NCBI RefSeq assembly: GCF_002934685.1
Contig: NZ_NKHL01000102.1
Span: 41,208 to 105,207, forward strand
Length of the DNA stretch: 64,000 nucleotides
Origin: Pseudomonas bohemica
Lineage (GTDB): Bacteria; Pseudomonadota; Gammaproteobacteria; Pseudomonadales; Pseudomonadaceae
Direction: 5' to 3'
Under the pieces are notes generated by a model. The model was given only the letters and a program-made list of their open reading frames with translations, did no database searches and was not told the origin of the DNA. This document shows, one piece after another, positions 8,798 to 20,082 of the stretch; within the stretch, counting starts at the first letter, position 1; every line of letters starts with the position of its first letter. Made by a program: the position numbers and the translations under genes.

Positions 8798-9679
8798 CGC
8801 GTAATCCACCACGATGCCGACAAAGATCGCCAAACCTGCCCAGTGGTTATGCAGGAAGGCCTTGAAGCAGGCTTGCGGATCTTTATCCCGCGTCGACCAG
8901 AACTCCCAGACGAAGCAGCCGGCAGCGACCAGCAGGCCGAGGAAGAAATACAGCCCCAGCTCGAAGCGTGAACCGGCCAACATCAGACAGAACAGCGCCA
9001 GGCATTGCAGCGTCAGGATGATCACCCGATCGGCATCACCAAACAGCACGGCCGTGGATTTTACCCCTATCTTCAGGTCATCTTCGCGATCGGTCATGGC
9101 GTAGTAGGTGTCGTAGCCGACCGTCCATAGCAGATTGGCGATGTACAGCAGCCACGCCGCAGCAGGCAGTTCGCCGGTTTGCGCCGTAAACGCCATCGGC
9201 ATGCCCCAGGAGAACGCTGCACCCAGCACCACCTGCGGGTAATAGGTGTAGCGCTTCATGAACGGATACGTAGCCGCCAGCGCCAGACCACCGAAGGACA
9301 GCCAGATTGTGGTGGCGTTCGTCATCAGCACCAGCCCGAAGCTCAGCGTCACCAGCACTGCGAACAATACCAGCGCTTGTTTTGACGTGATCCTGCCGCT
9401 CACCAGCGGACGTTGCTCGGTGCGTTTGACGTGGCCATCAACCTTGCGGTCGGCGAAGTCATTGATCACGCACCCCGCAGCGCGCATCAGGAACACGCCG
9501 ATCACGAAGATCAGCACATTGCCCAGCGAGGGCGAACCCTTGCCTGCAATCCAAAGCGCCCATAGCGTCGGCCACAGCAGCAGATAGATGCCGATAGGCT
9601 TCTCCATCCGCATCAGTTGGATGAAGTCCCAGGCGCGAGGATGCAGACGGTTAAGGGATTTGAGCAGCGACAGGTACAT
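8789..9679 (-). CDS. ubiA: 4-hydroxybenzoate octaprenyltransferase UbiA
   Basis: Integral membrane prenyltransferase that attaches the polyprenyl tail to 4-hydroxybenzoate, the second step of ubiquinone synthesis. The 296 residues carry both Asp-rich metal-binding motifs of the family, [20 protein letters not shown] after the third membrane segment and [15 protein letters not shown] later, with about eight hydrophobic helices. ATG 9679 overlaps the ubiC stop (TGATG), so translation is probably coupled; a longer upstream frame would run through ubiC in another frame and is rejected. The ubiC-ubiA order is conserved from enterics to Pseudomonas. Confidence 0.96.
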   Translation of the reverse strand: MYLSLLKSLNRLHPRAWDFIQLMRMEKPIGIYLLLWPTLWALWIAGKGSPSLGNVLIFVIGVFLMRAAGCVINDFADRKVDGHVKRTEQRPLVSGRITSKQALVLFAVLVTLSFGLVLMTNATTIWLSFGGLALAATYPFMKRYTYYPQVVLGAAFSWGMPMAFTAQTGELPAAAWLLYIANLLWTVGYDTYYAMTDREDDLKIGVKSTAVLFGDADRVIILTLQCLALFCLMLAGSRFELGLYFFLGLLVAAGCFVWEFWSTRDKDPQACFKAFLHNHWAGLAIFVGIVVDYALR

Positions 9680-10254
9680 CAGCGACGTTCCTTGTTGGAG
9701 TCGGCGGCCTGTTCGATGGCGCGCCAGACAGTCGGCAAAAACACTTCGGCCACCAGAATGCTGAGCGGACCACGGCGGAAACAGGAGCGACGACCCCAGA
9801 GTCCCGATATTGTGTTGGCCTGCGGCAGCCACGCCGCTGGGTATTGGCAAACCTGCAAAGGCCCGCGCGTAAAGGCTCGGTCGCTGAACAGCAGCTCGCC
9901 CAACGACCGCGTGCCGAGTTCGTCCATATGCAGGCCGTCGTCTTCCAACGCCGCGCGACCCGCGACGCTACGAGCGAATACCCACTTGTGGGCAGCCCCA
10001 AGCAGATACACCTCGCGCACCCAGCCCTCGCTGCCTTCCGGCAGCTCCAGAGCGGCGCACTCATCGACGCGCAGCCGCTGCCAGCCTTCGAACAACGGCA
10101 TGACGCTGAAGCTATCGTCGCAAAGCCGGGTGAGTCGGCGGGTCAGGGAGTCTTCATGGAACAGCCACTCGACGACCACCGGCGCGGGCGCTTCGATCAG
10201 TTGATCGCGCAACAGCCAATCGGGCGTCGGACATGCAGGATTTTGCTGGATCAC
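9679..10254 (-). CDS. ubiC: Chorismate--pyruvate lyase UbiC
   Basis: Cytosolic enzyme that converts chorismate to 4-hydroxybenzoate plus pyruvate, feeding UbiA encoded next to it. The 191-residue frame shows the family core: [19 protein letters not shown] with the substrate-binding Arg, [15 protein letters not shown], and [20 protein letters not shown] with the catalytic-site Glu. The start is GTG at 10254, with no clear ribosome site, so a few N-terminal residues are uncertain. The stop overlaps the ubiA start by one base. Confidence 0.92.
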   Translation of the reverse strand: MIQQNPACPTPDWLLRDQLIEAPAPVVVEWLFHEDSLTRRLTRLCDDSFSVMPLFEGWQRLRVDECAALELPEGSEGWVREVYLLGAAHKWVFARSVAGRAALEDDGLHMDELGTRSLGELLFSDRAFTRGPLQVCQYPAAWLPQANTISGLWGRRSCFRRGPLSILVAEVFLPTVWRAIEQAADSNKERR

Positions 10255-10456
10255 AGTGAGCAGTTATTGGCAGCAATCGAGGCGGCGAGCTTAGCATGAT
10301 TGGCGATTCTGGCCGACGCCCGGACCAGACCTTGAGCGTCGATGAAGCTTGCGTGATCGTCCTTCGATCAGTAAAACGCCCTGACCCATTCGAAAAAAGC
10401 GCGACGAACGCCGAACGTCTGGGCCCGTATAGCCTGAGAACCGAGAGAACCAACCG

Positions 10457-10624
10457 ATGAAAAAGTGGCAATGCATTGTCTGTGGCCTGATTTACAACGA
10501 AGCCGATGGTTGGCCGGATGACGGCATTGTACCGGGCACCCGCTGGGAAGACGTGCCTGAAGACTGGCTGTGCCCTGATTGCGGCGTCGGCAAGATGGAT
10601 TTCGAAATGATCGAAATCGCCTGA
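10457..10624 (+). CDS. rubA: Rubredoxin
   Basis: A 55-residue iron protein that carries electrons, classically between an NADH-dependent reductase and alkane hydroxylase. The sequence starts [18 protein letters not shown] and contains both iron-binding pairs, CIVCG (Cys6 and Cys9) and CPDCGVGK (about Cys39 and Cys42), plus the family aromatics W4, Y13 and W37. It is complete with stop TGA at 10622-10624. The partner reductase gene starts 33 bases downstream. P. aeruginosa has two rubredoxins here; only one is present in this window. Confidence 0.96.
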   Translation: MKKWQCIVCGLIYNEADGWPDDGIVPGTRWEDVPEDWLCPDCGVGKMDFEMIEIA

Positions 10625-10657
10625 TACCCGTTTCCCTGACTGACTCTGGAGATATGC

Positions 10658-11806
10658 ATGAACGCGCCTGTGGTGATCATCGGTACCGGCCTTGCGGGTT
10701 ACAACCTGGCCCGCGAATTTCGCAAGCTCGATGGCGAAACACCGCTGTTGCTGATCACCGCCGATGACGGTCGTTCCTATTCCAAGCCCATGCTCTCCAC
10801 CGGCTTCGGCAAGAACAAGGAAGCTGACGGCCTGAGCATGGCCGAGCCCGGCGCGATGGCTGAGCAATTGAAGGCTGAGGTCCGCACCCACACCCACGTC
10901 ACCGGCATTGACCCTGGCCACAAACGGTTGTGGATAGGCGAAGAGTCGGTGCATTACCGCGACCTGGTTCTGGCCTGGGGCGCGGAAACCGTGCGTGTGC
11001 CGGTGGAGGGCGACGGCAGCGAAGCGATCTTCCCGATCAACGATCTGGAAGACTACGCGCGCTTTCGCGCGGCGGCGGCAGGTAAGCGTCGGGTGCTGAT
11101 TCTGGGCGTCGGCCTGATCGGCTGCGAATTCGCCAACGATCTTATCCTCGGCGGCTACGAGGCCGATCTGGTAGCACCTTGCGAGCAGGTCATGCCAACC
11201 TTGCTGCATCCGGCCGCCGCGGCTGCCGTCCAGACCGGGCTTGAGAACCTGGGCGCGCGATTCCATCTGGGGCCGGTGCTGACGCGACTGTCGAAAGTCG
11301 AGAATGGCCTGGAGGCGCACCTGTCCGACGGCGAGGTGCTGCACTGTGATCTGGTAGTGTCGGCCATTGGCCTGCGTCCGCGTGTCGATCTGGCGGCTGC
11401 GGCGGGTCTCGAAATCGGCCGGGGCGTAGTGGTTGATCGTCATCTAAAGACCTCCCACGCCAATATCTATGCGCTGGGCGATTGCGCTGAAGTCGATGGG
11501 CTCAATCTGCTGTACGTCATGCCGTTGATGAGCTGCGCTCGTGCGCTGGCGCAAACCCTTGCCGGAACCCCAACTCCTGTCAAATATGGGCCGATGCCGG
11601 TCACCGTCAAAACCCCTGTCTGCCCGCTCGTGGTGTCGCCTGTGCCCAAGGGGCGCGAGGGCATCTGGAGCGTCGAAGGGCAGGGCGCTGACATCAAGGC
11701 GCTGTGCCATGATGCAGACGGAAACCTCTTGGGTTATGCCCTGACAGGCGCTGCGGTGATGGACAAACTGGCGCTGAACAAAGCCCTCCCGTCGTTGTTG
11801 GCCTAA
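10658..11806 (+). CDS. rubB: Rubredoxin--NAD(+) reductase
   Basis: FAD-dependent enzyme of 382 residues that passes electrons from NAD(P)H to rubredoxin. The FAD-binding Rossmann motif is [17 protein letters not shown] at the N-terminus; the NAD-binding motif is [16 protein letters not shown] at about 148-163; the second FAD segment is [13 protein letters not shown] near 275. GGAGAT upstream supports ATG 10658. It forms a two-gene unit with the rubredoxin before it, and an HU gene follows, as in P. aeruginosa and P. putida. Confidence 0.94.
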   Translation: MNAPVVIIGTGLAGYNLAREFRKLDGETPLLLITADDGRSYSKPMLSTGFGKNKEADGLSMAEPGAMAEQLKAEVRTHTHVTGIDPGHKRLWIGEESVHYRDLVLAWGAETVRVPVEGDGSEAIFPINDLEDYARFRAAAAGKRRVLILGVGLIGCEFANDLILGGYEADLVAPCEQVMPTLLHPAAAAAVQTGLENLGARFHLGPVLTRLSKVENGLEAHLSDGEVLHCDLVVSAIGLRPRVDLAAAAGLEIGRGVVVDRHLKTSHANIYALGDCAEVDGLNLLYVMPLMSCARALAQTLAGTPTPVKYGPMPVTVKTPVCPLVVSPVPKGREGIWSVEGQGADIKALCHDADGNLLGYALTGAAVMDKLALNKALPSLLA

Positions 11807-11994
11807 ATACTTGTCGTTCTGTCGGATAAGGCACGTTTTTGTTGCTACAAACGTCGCTCACGCACTGGCGCCGAGTTCGGCAGCATGCCATCCTCATTTC
11901 GGTCTGCCGCTACGTAGAGCCGTCGCGGCACCTGCTGGCTGCCCGCCAAGGGCTGCACGGGACATAAAAACAAAAACCGTAAAAGAGGCTTCAT

Positions 11995-12336
11995 ATGCGT
12001 AAACCAGAACTCGCAGCCGCTATCGCGGAAAAAGCAGATCTCACCAAGGAACAAGCCAATCGCGTCCTCAATGCCGTCCTGGAGGAGATCACCAATGCCT
12101 TGCACAAAAAGGACAGCGTGACCCTCGTCGGTTTCGGCACTTTCCTGCAACGCCATCGCGGCGCACGTAAGGGTAAAAATCCTCAGACCGGCGAGCCGGT
12201 GCAAATCAGGGCCAGCAACACGGTTGCGTTCAGGCCGGGCAAGCTTCTGAAAGACAGCGTCAATCCGGGGTCGGCGGCAAAGCCTGCACCCAAGCCTGCA
12301 CCCAAGCCTAAAGCGACAACTCCGAAGAAGAAGTAG
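11995..12336 (+). CDS. hupA: HU-family DNA-binding protein with Lys/Pro/Ala-rich tail
   Basis: Nucleoid protein of 113 residues. The first 90 form a normal HU fold (MRKPELAAAIAEKADLTKEQ; VTLVGFGTFLQRHR; arm residues NPQTGEPVQI; FRPGKLLKDSV). The last 20 or so are an extra basic tail, PAPKPAPKPKATTPKKK, absent from enteric HU and reminiscent of histone H1-like tails. AGAGG precedes ATG 11995. The symbol is assigned by place next to the rubredoxin genes as in P. putida; hupP or another paralogue name is possible. A terminator follows. Confidence 0.9.
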   Translation: MRKPELAAAIAEKADLTKEQANRVLNAVLEEITNALHKKDSVTLVGFGTFLQRHRGARKGKNPQTGEPVQIRASNTVAFRPGKLLKDSVNPGSAAKPAPKPAPKPKATTPKKK

Positions 12337-12370
12337 ATCGCTGTACGCCTTGCGGAAGGCGAACAGTACG

Positions 12371-12407
12371 AAAATGGGCACGCCAATGCGGTGGATGCCC
12401 ATTTTTT
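12371..12407 (+). terminator. Intrinsic terminator after the HU gene
   Basis: AAAATGGGCA (12371-12380) pairs perfectly with TGCCCATTTT (12396-12405), with a short inner CGCC/GGTG pairing, and runs into a T tract. A-rich on one side and T-rich on the other, it could work in both directions. Confidence 0.8.
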
Positions 12408-12555
12408 ATGCGCGCAGACGCGTCGCGCCGAACCTCTCGATCTGTCTAGCTCGCCACTTTTCGACCGGTCAGTTCTATTTCCTCATGTCTATCTCAAGCT
12501 CGCTACACTGCCGCAAGTCGCGATATCCGCATCTGACTCGGTAGAGGCATTAAGC

Positions 12556-12930
12556 ATGAAGTTCCGTCTTCTTCTCTGGATGTTGGGCTTGTTGATGGCG
12601 CGTGCCAGCCGCAACAACCCAGCCTTCAAACAACAACTGGCCGGCAAGAACCTGACCTTTCTGCTGCAGACCACCGACGGTAAGGTCGCCCGCCATTTCG
12701 TGGTCCGCGATCAGCGCGTGAGTAGCCGGGCAGGCCCAATCGCCGAGCCAGCGTTCGCGATTTCATTCAAGGACGCAACTTACGGCTTCGCCACGATGCA
12801 GGCGAAGAACAAGCAGCTGGCGTTCATGCAGGGGATTCAGGACAAGCATATTCAAGTCACCGGCAATACCGGCCTGGTGATGTGGTTTCAGGGCCTGACA
12901 AAGTATTTGGGGCCGAGGAAGAAGAAGTAA
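12556..12930 (+). CDS. SCP2 sterol-transfer-like small protein
   Basis: Protein of 124 residues. A hydrophobic start (FRLLLWMLGLLMAR) is followed by an SCP2-like fold: FLLQTTDGKVARHFVVRD, AFAISFKDATYGFATMQ, HIQVTGNTGLVMWFQGLTKYL, and a basic end GPRKKK. Such domains bind lipids or acyl chains in a hydrophobic tunnel; no enzyme motif is present. ATG 12556 is preferred over an upstream in-frame start at 12391, which lies within the HU terminator. A homologue sits at the same place in P. aeruginosa. The precise role is unknown. Confidence 0.8.
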   Translation: MKFRLLLWMLGLLMARASRNNPAFKQQLAGKNLTFLLQTTDGKVARHFVVRDQRVSSRAGPIAEPAFAISFKDATYGFATMQAKNKQLAFMQGIQDKHIQVTGNTGLVMWFQGLTKYLGPRKKK

Positions 12931-12964
12931 TTTTTTTGCCGAGGGGCTCGGCCGAGCGCTGAAT

Positions 12965-13109
12965 CTGTGGGAGATCCCGCCCCGTCTTCGACGCTGCGCT
13001 GTCGCGGAGCAACACGGTCTCCTGTGAGCTTGCTCACGAAGGCTGAGTTTCTGGCGCGGAAGCAGTTGTGAGATTACCGCCTCTTTCGTGAGCGAGCTCA
13101 CTCCCACAG
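12965..13109. repeat. REP-type palindromic repeat (GTGAGCTTGCTCACGAA class)
   Basis: CTGTGGGAG at the left edge and CTCCCACAG at the right edge are inverted. The inner CCTGTGAGCTTGCTCACGAA (13021-13040) faces TTCGTGAGCGAGCTCACTCC (13085-13104). This is a second REP class, also seen at 27925-28017. It separates the convergent SCP2-like and HDOD genes. Confidence 0.75.
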
Positions 13110-13147
13110 AGATCTCGATAGGTCCGAGATCCCTGCAGAGTTAGCAA

Positions 13148-14542
13148 TCAATGAAACTGCGAAGCCAGCTCGCGCAACAGCACCTCGGCTTCCAGCACCT
13201 TCTTCACCACATCCTCGGCTTTCTCGCGAGACAGTTCCAGGCGCAGGAACAGCTCGTCGGGAATGCTTTCCATCGGTCCTGAGCCGATGCCTTCCCTGCG
13301 CAACAGACGAACCGCCAGGCATACGAGGTTGGCGTATTCGTGATGCTCGCCGGCATATTGCGGGTCGTGCTGGAAGCGCAGGGCTGTGGCCAGTTCTCCC
13401 GGCATGTCCCAGTTGCGCATCAGCCAGGCGCCGATCTGCTCGCGGGTGATGCCTAGCAGATGCTGCTCCACGAAACTGTGGTGCAGGTGCGGGTTGACCT
13501 CGATCTGCCTGCAGATCAACGAGAAATGCGGCGGGAACACGTGGGCAAGCAGCAGGTAGCCGAAGTTATGCAGCAGCCCCGCCAGGTATGTCAGGCCGCT
13601 CTCAGGACGCTTGGCCCGCGGCATGGCACGGGTCAGGCCTTCGATGACTGCCGCGGTGTAGATAGACTGCTGCCAGTACGGCGTTGCCTGCTGCGGATGG
13701 TCTTTGGGCAATGAAAGGGTTTTGCCCAAGGCGAGACCCAGTGCCAGGTTGATCACCAGATCGAAGCCCAGCACGCGCACGATGGCGTCTTCGACCGAGC
13801 GAATCTTGCCGGCCGAGCCGTAGTATGGCGAGGCTGCCCAGCTCACCACTTGCGCCGCCAGCGCCGGGTCGGTTTCGACGACGCCGGTGATGTCATCGAT
13901 AGTAGCGTCCGGGTCGACCCGCAGCTTGATGATCTTCTGTGCGGTGTCGGCCAGCGGCGGAATCTCCACCGTCGCCTCGAGGCGCTGCTGAATACGGCGC
14001 GCGGTGAAGTTCTGCACCGCCTTGGTGATCTCTTCGCGGTCGTCGTCAGGGCGGTCCAGGTTCGGCTGCACAGACGCAACCGGCTCACCAAAGGTGGCAG
14101 CGCTGGCCTTGCTCAGCAGCGACTTGAAGTTTTCGCTGCCGATTTCCAGCAGCAGGCCGGGCTCGCCGGAGTCGATCAGGACTGTCGGCTCCTGGAGAAT
14201 GCGTTCTTCGTACAGGCAAGGTGAACTGGTCAGCGCCGGAAGGGCAGGCAAGGCGCGCAAGTTGTTCTTGCCCAGCATGCTGTCCAGATGCTCCTTCGTC
14301 ACCGCCGTGAGCTTGCGCCCCGTCAGTTCAGTGATGCGATTGAGGTCCAGCAGCTGGCTTTGCGGGAACAGGACCAGCAACGCGCCCACAGTGTCGTGGA
14401 GCAGAATGGCCTGGACCTTCTGCGCAACGGGAAGAGACTCGGCGTCCATGACCTCGCGGTAGTCAATGGACGCTTTGCCAAGCAACTGCCGGATGACAGA
14501 CGGGGCGTGTTGGGCGTCGTCGATGTGGGCAACTTCTGTCAT
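13148..14542 (-). CDS. YbaK/aaRS-associated plus HDOD domain protein
   Basis: Protein of 464 residues with two parts. The N-terminal half (about 1-150) resembles the YbaK/aminoacyl-tRNA deacylase fold (VQAILLHDTVGALLVLFPQS, ITELTGRKLTAVTKEHLDSM). The C-terminal half (about 190-400) is an HDOD domain (PPLADTAQKIIKLRVDPDAT, LAAQVVSWAASPYYGS, YLAGLLHNFGYLLLAHVFPP, LGITREQIGAWLMRNWDMP). HDOD domains are HD-related but usually not catalytic and serve in signalling. ATG 14542 was chosen because homology starts there. It follows recG on the same strand. P. aeruginosa carries an equivalent gene next to recG. The function is unassigned. Confidence 0.85.
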   Translation of the reverse strand: MTEVAHIDDAQHAPSVIRQLLGKASIDYREVMDAESLPVAQKVQAILLHDTVGALLVLFPQSQLLDLNRITELTGRKLTAVTKEHLDSMLGKNNLRALPALPALTSSPCLYEERILQEPTVLIDSGEPGLLLEIGSENFKSLLSKASAATFGEPVASVQPNLDRPDDDREEITKAVQNFTARRIQQRLEATVEIPPLADTAQKIIKLRVDPDATIDDITGVVETDPALAAQVVSWAASPYYGSAGKIRSVEDAIVRVLGFDLVINLALGLALGKTLSLPKDHPQQATPYWQQSIYTAAVIEGLTRAMPRAKRPESGLTYLAGLLHNFGYLLLAHVFPPHFSLICRQIEVNPHLHHSFVEQHLLGITREQIGAWLMRNWDMPGELATALRFQHDPQYAGEHHEYANLVCLAVRLLRREGIGSGPMESIPDELFLRLELSREKAEDVVKKVLEAEVLLRELASQFH

Positions 14543-14627
14543 AGCCTGTATCCAGATTCTTACAATCGCTGAAGTATAACCAGCTTGGTTGTTATATAGG
14601 TGAGATGCGTTCTTCTTGCTGACTACT

Positions 14628-16703
<2,076 letters not shown>

Positions 16704-16712
16704 ACAACCCAC

Positions 16713-17642
16713 TTAACTCGCTTTGGCCTGGGCTTTGGGGCGAGCGACGGAGCACAGGCGGATCGAGTCGGCAAGGATCTCAATGGCTTTTGGTCGTGGG
16801 AAGCTTGCGCGCCAGGCAATGGCCACTGTGCGGAACGGCACCGGCGGCGACAGCGGACGGACCTCTATCACGCCGGGAGCGTAATGGTGGCTGTCGACTG
16901 CGGACATCGGCAGGATCGAAACCCCGAGGCCTGAAGCTACCATGTGTCGAATGGTTTCCAGCGAACTGGATTCGACGGTAGTGTGCTTGGCGCTGTCGCC
17001 GCCCTTGACCAGCGTCGGACAGGCTTCGAGCACCTGGTCGCGGAAGCAGTGACCTTCGCCCAGCAGCAGCAGGCTCTTGTCGTTCAGCGCCGCCGCATCG
17101 ATGGTGTCTTTCTGCGTCCAGGGGTGATCGGCCGGCATCAGCACGTAGAACGGTTCGTCGTACAGCGACATCGTCAATACGTCGGCTTCGTTGAACGGAA
17201 GGGCGATGATGATCGCGTCGAGTTCACCATTGCGCAGCTTGTCGCGCAGCACGTGGGTGAAATTCTCTTCGATGTACAACGGCATTTGTGGGGCAACCCG
17301 ATGCAGTTGCGGAATCAGGTGCGGGAACAGGTAAGGACCGACTGTGTAGATCGCGCCGACTTTCAGCGGTGCGGTCAGCTGGTTTTTACCCGTCTGGGCG
17401 AGTTCACGAATGCCTTGAGCTTGCTCGAGCACTTTCTGCGCCTGAGCCACGATGCCCTCGCCGACCGGCGTAAGACGTACCGCACTCTTGCTGCGCTCGA
17501 AAATCAGCACACCGAGTTCATCTTCCAGCTTCTTCACGCCTACCGACAATGTCGGCTGGCTAACATGGCAGCGCTCGGCCGCGTGGCCGAAATGCTGCTC
17601 TTGAGCGAGGGTAACGATATAGCGCAATTCTGTGAGGGTCAT
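16713..17642 (-). CDS. oxyR: Hydrogen peroxide sensor and activator OxyR
   Basis: LysR-type regulator of peroxide defence, 309 residues. The N-terminal winged helix-turn-helix is FGHAAERCHVSQPTLSVGVK. The effector domain carries the redox pair Cys199 and Cys208 in GEGHCFRDQVLEAC, at exactly the E. coli numbering, so it should form the activating disulfide. Downstream on the same strand are recG and the HDOD gene. The tonB operon lies on the other side and is oriented the same way. Confidence 0.97.
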   Translation of the reverse strand: MTLTELRYIVTLAQEQHFGHAAERCHVSQPTLSVGVKKLEDELGVLIFERSKSAVRLTPVGEGIVAQAQKVLEQAQGIRELAQTGKNQLTAPLKVGAIYTVGPYLFPHLIPQLHRVAPQMPLYIEENFTHVLRDKLRNGELDAIIIALPFNEADVLTMSLYDEPFYVLMPADHPWTQKDTIDAAALNDKSLLLLGEGHCFRDQVLEACPTLVKGGDSAKHTTVESSSLETIRHMVASGLGVSILPMSAVDSHHYAPGVIEVRPLSPPVPFRTVAIAWRASFPRPKAIEILADSIRLCSVARPKAQAKAS

Positions 17643-17733
17643 AGCGTGCGTCCATGAAGTTGCGGCCCCAGCATAGCGGGTGCAATCGATAGACGCACGT
17701 TATCAGGCTCACCGTCTTTACAAAATCGTCGTT

Positions 17734-18477
17734 TCAGCGCTTATCCAACGAATAAACGAAGGGCGCGACGACTTCCAGCGTGCCGTTGTTGAGCAGTTCG
17801 GCCGGTGGCTTGGGCAGGGGCTGGGCACGACGAATCATTTCCAGTGTGGCCCGATCCAGCGCCGCGCTGCCTGAGCCGCCCGCGATTTCGTAGGACAGTA
17901 CCCGGCCTTCACCATCGACGACGAATCGCAGACGGTTGATGCCTTGCATGCCGCGACGACGAGCGTCTTCCGGATAGCGCTTGAACTTGCTCAAGTGACG
18001 CAACAGATCGCCCTGCCAGCTTGGCAGTGCAGTACTTGGTGGCGCTGGCGGAGCCTGTTCAGGCGCTGCCGACTTTTCAGGTTTGGCGTTGGAGGGCGGA
18101 GTGTCTACCGGTTTTTCATCGGCTGGTTTCTCTTCCTTCGGCGGCTCGACCTTTTTCACCGGCTTGGGCGGCTGTGGCTTTGGCTTTGGCTTGACCGGCT
18201 TGGGAATCGCGATTTCCGGTTTCGGCGCTTCTGCGATAGGCGGAATCGGCAGTTGCTCTTCCGGCGCAGGGGGCTGCGGCGGCTGAACCACTTTCGGCGG
18301 TGGCGGCGGAGCGGGCTCGGGAACAGGCGCCAGCTCGATCATCATCGCCGCCGGTGGCAGCTCGATGGCCTGCGAGGTGGGCCAGCGCAGTGCGACGAGG
18401 ATCGCAACGGCGTGTACCGCCAGCACCAACAACAGACTACCGCTATAGCGCGTCAGTTTTTGGCGCGTATTGATCAT
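17734..18477 (-). CDS. tonB: Energy transducer TonB
   Basis: Periplasm-spanning protein that delivers proton-motive energy from ExbB/ExbD to TonB-dependent outer-membrane receptors. The 247 residues comprise an N-terminal anchor (SGSLLLVLAVHAVAILVAL), a long Pro/Lys/Glu-rich spacer (about 50-150), and a C-terminal TonB domain beginning FKRYPEDARRRGMQG with the VDGEGRVLSYEIAGGSGSA strand. The start overlaps the exbD stop by four bases (ATGA), so translation is coupled. It is the last gene of exbB-exbD-tonB. Confidence 0.96.
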   Translation of the reverse strand: MINTRQKLTRYSGSLLLVLAVHAVAILVALRWPTSQAIELPPAAMMIELAPVPEPAPPPPPKVVQPPQPPAPEEQLPIPPIAEAPKPEIAIPKPVKPKPKPQPPKPVKKVEPPKEEKPADEKPVDTPPSNAKPEKSAAPEQAPPAPPSTALPSWQGDLLRHLSKFKRYPEDARRRGMQGINRLRFVVDGEGRVLSYEIAGGSGSAALDRATLEMIRRAQPLPKPPAELLNNGTLEVVAPFVYSLDKR

Positions 18478-18899
18478 TTCTTACCAACCGTCTCGAGACC
18501 CACCAGACCGACCTTCAGGTAACCAGCGCCGCGCAGGAGGTTCATGACCTCCATCAGATCGCCGTAGTCCACGCCTTTATCGGCCTGGAAAAAGATGGTC
18601 GTGTCTTTTTTGCCCTTGGTCTTGGCATCCAGCACCGGACCGATATGCTCGCGAGCGACTTTTTCATCGCCCAAGTACAGGCTTTGGTCGGCCTTGACGC
18701 TGAGAAATACCGGTTTTTCGGGTCGGGGCGCCGGTTTCGCCGTGGAGGCGGGCAGGTCGACCTTGATGTCCACCGTGGCCAGAGGCGCCGCCACCATGAA
18801 GATGATCAGCAGCACCAACATGACGTCGATGAATGGCGTCACGTTGATTTCGTGGTTCTCGGCGAGGTCGTCGCCACCTTCGTTAAGATGCAGGCCCAT
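18474..18899 (-). CDS. exbD: Biopolymer transport protein ExbD
   Basis: Inner-membrane partner of ExbB, 141 residues, with one N-terminal membrane segment preceded by NVTPFIDVMLVLLIIFMVAAP. The Asp inside this segment (FIDVML) is the proton-conducting residue of the family. The rest is a periplasmic domain ending YLKVGLVGLETVGKK. It starts three bases after exbB and overlaps tonB by four bases. Confidence 0.96.
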   Translation of the reverse strand: MGLHLNEGGDDLAENHEINVTPFIDVMLVLLIIFMVAAPLATVDIKVDLPASTAKPAPRPEKPVFLSVKADQSLYLGDEKVAREHIGPVLDAKTKGKKDTTIFFQADKGVDYGDLMEVMNLLRGAGYLKVGLVGLETVGKK

Positions 18900-18902
18900 G
18901 GT

Positions 18903-19871
18903 TTACCCCATTTTTACCATGTGCGGCTGTTGAGCACGGTCGGCGGTGGGCTGATGATCCAGATCGCGGCTGACCAGTAACAGAACCTGAGCCGATGCGT
19001 CCGATACTTGCGCCTTGTAGCCAGCGATGGAGCGGGCGAAGACGTTGTAGATGACCACTGCAGGAATTGCGGCAACCAGCCCCAGTGCGGTTGCCAGCAG
19101 AGCTTCGGCGATGCCGGGAGCGACGACAGCCAGATTGGTGGTCTGGGTCTTGGCGATACCGATGAAGCTGTTCATGATGCCCCACACGGTGCCGAACAGA
19201 CCGACGAAGGGCGCGGTGGAACCAATGGTGGCGAGCACGCCGGTGCCCATGCTCATGTTGCGACCACAGGCGGCGACCAGACGCTCGAGGCGGAAGCTGA
19301 CACGCTCCTTGATGCCCTCGCGCTCGCGACTGTTGACTGACAGATGCATTTCTTCCAGTGCGTCATGGACCAGTAGATTCGCCAGCGTACCTTGCTTCTT
19401 GGCACTGGCGCTGGATTCGTCCAGAGTACGAGCGCGCTTGAGGGCTGCGATTTCGCCCTTCAGGCGGCGCTTGGCACCCAGCAGCTCGAAGCCTTTGGCG
19501 ATCCAGATGGTCCAGGTGATGATCGAGGCGATGGCCAGACCGATCATCACGGCTTTGACGACGATATCGGCGTTCTTGTACATGCCCCAGGGCGACAGGT
19601 CGTGGGACATGCCCAGGCTGTTGTCTTCGGCGGCAGCTTCCAGCGACTCGGTCGGTGCAGCAGGATCCTGAACGGCAGGCGCCGCCGTGGTGTCCACTGG
19701 CGTAGCGGCCGGAGCGGCAGATTGCACCGCCGCAGGCTGCGCGGGAGCGTTGGAGTCGGCGAGGGCGACGGGTGCCAGCATCAGGCCGAAAAGCACCGCT
19801 GCGACGGCGCGTACTGCGCGTGGCAGACCTGTAGACGTTGTTGACGAAGCGGGGGATAGAGTAAGTGTCAT
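18903..19871 (-). CDS. exbB: TonB-system proton channel protein ExbB with signal peptide
   Basis: Inner-membrane MotA/TolQ/ExbB protein of 322 residues. It has an N-terminal extension: signal peptide (about 20-45, ending PVALADS) and an Ala/Pro-rich periplasmic stretch of about 60 residues, as in Pseudomonas ExbB but not E. coli. Three membrane segments follow (AVMIGLAIASIITWTIWIAK; ATIGSTAPFVGLFGTVWGIM; LLATALGLVAAIPAVVIYNV). ATG 19871 is preferred over an in-frame start at 19919. It heads the exbB-exbD-tonB operon. Iron control by Fur would be expected, but I see only a weak site upstream. Confidence 0.94.
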   Translation of the reverse strand: MTLTLSPASSTTSTGLPRAVRAVAAVLFGLMLAPVALADSNAPAQPAAVQSAAPAATPVDTTAAPAVQDPAAPTESLEAAAEDNSLGMSHDLSPWGMYKNADIVVKAVMIGLAIASIITWTIWIAKGFELLGAKRRLKGEIAALKRARTLDESSASAKKQGTLANLLVHDALEEMHLSVNSREREGIKERVSFRLERLVAACGRNMSMGTGVLATIGSTAPFVGLFGTVWGIMNSFIGIAKTQTTNLAVVAPGIAEALLATALGLVAAIPAVVIYNVFARSIAGYKAQVSDASAQVLLLVSRDLDHQPTADRAQQPHMVKMG

Positions 19872-19957
19872 GCTGGCCCGACCTGATATGAATAAGGTGT
19901 TTCGTTCTGAAAGCGTCACGCTGGCGTGCGGCGAGCGGAGGAGAACAAAGGGCAGAC

Positions 19958-19984
19958 ATTATTGCAAGTAATTCTTGTTAACAA
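19958..19984 (-). promoter_or_regulatory. AT-rich operator-like region upstream of exbB (possible Fur site)
   Basis: ATTATTGCAAGTAAT is an imperfect palindrome about 90 bases upstream of the exbB start, and TTGTTAACAA (19975-19984) is a perfect 10-bp palindrome just beyond. Together they resemble a degenerate Fur-box region, which would fit the exbB-exbD-tonB operon. The match to the Fur consensus is weak. Confidence 0.3.
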
Positions 19985-20082
19985 AAGTAATAGAGTCTCT
20001 TTTTTTAACACGAATGCGTCCCGATGGTCGCATTCGACCCCCGTTTCATTGGTTCAAACCTACTTTTGATGTGGAGATTGTG

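Noticed and set aside
10154..11443. Minus-strand open frame of 429 codons across ubiC, rubA and the reductase
   Set aside because: Crosses three recognised genes and has no domain.
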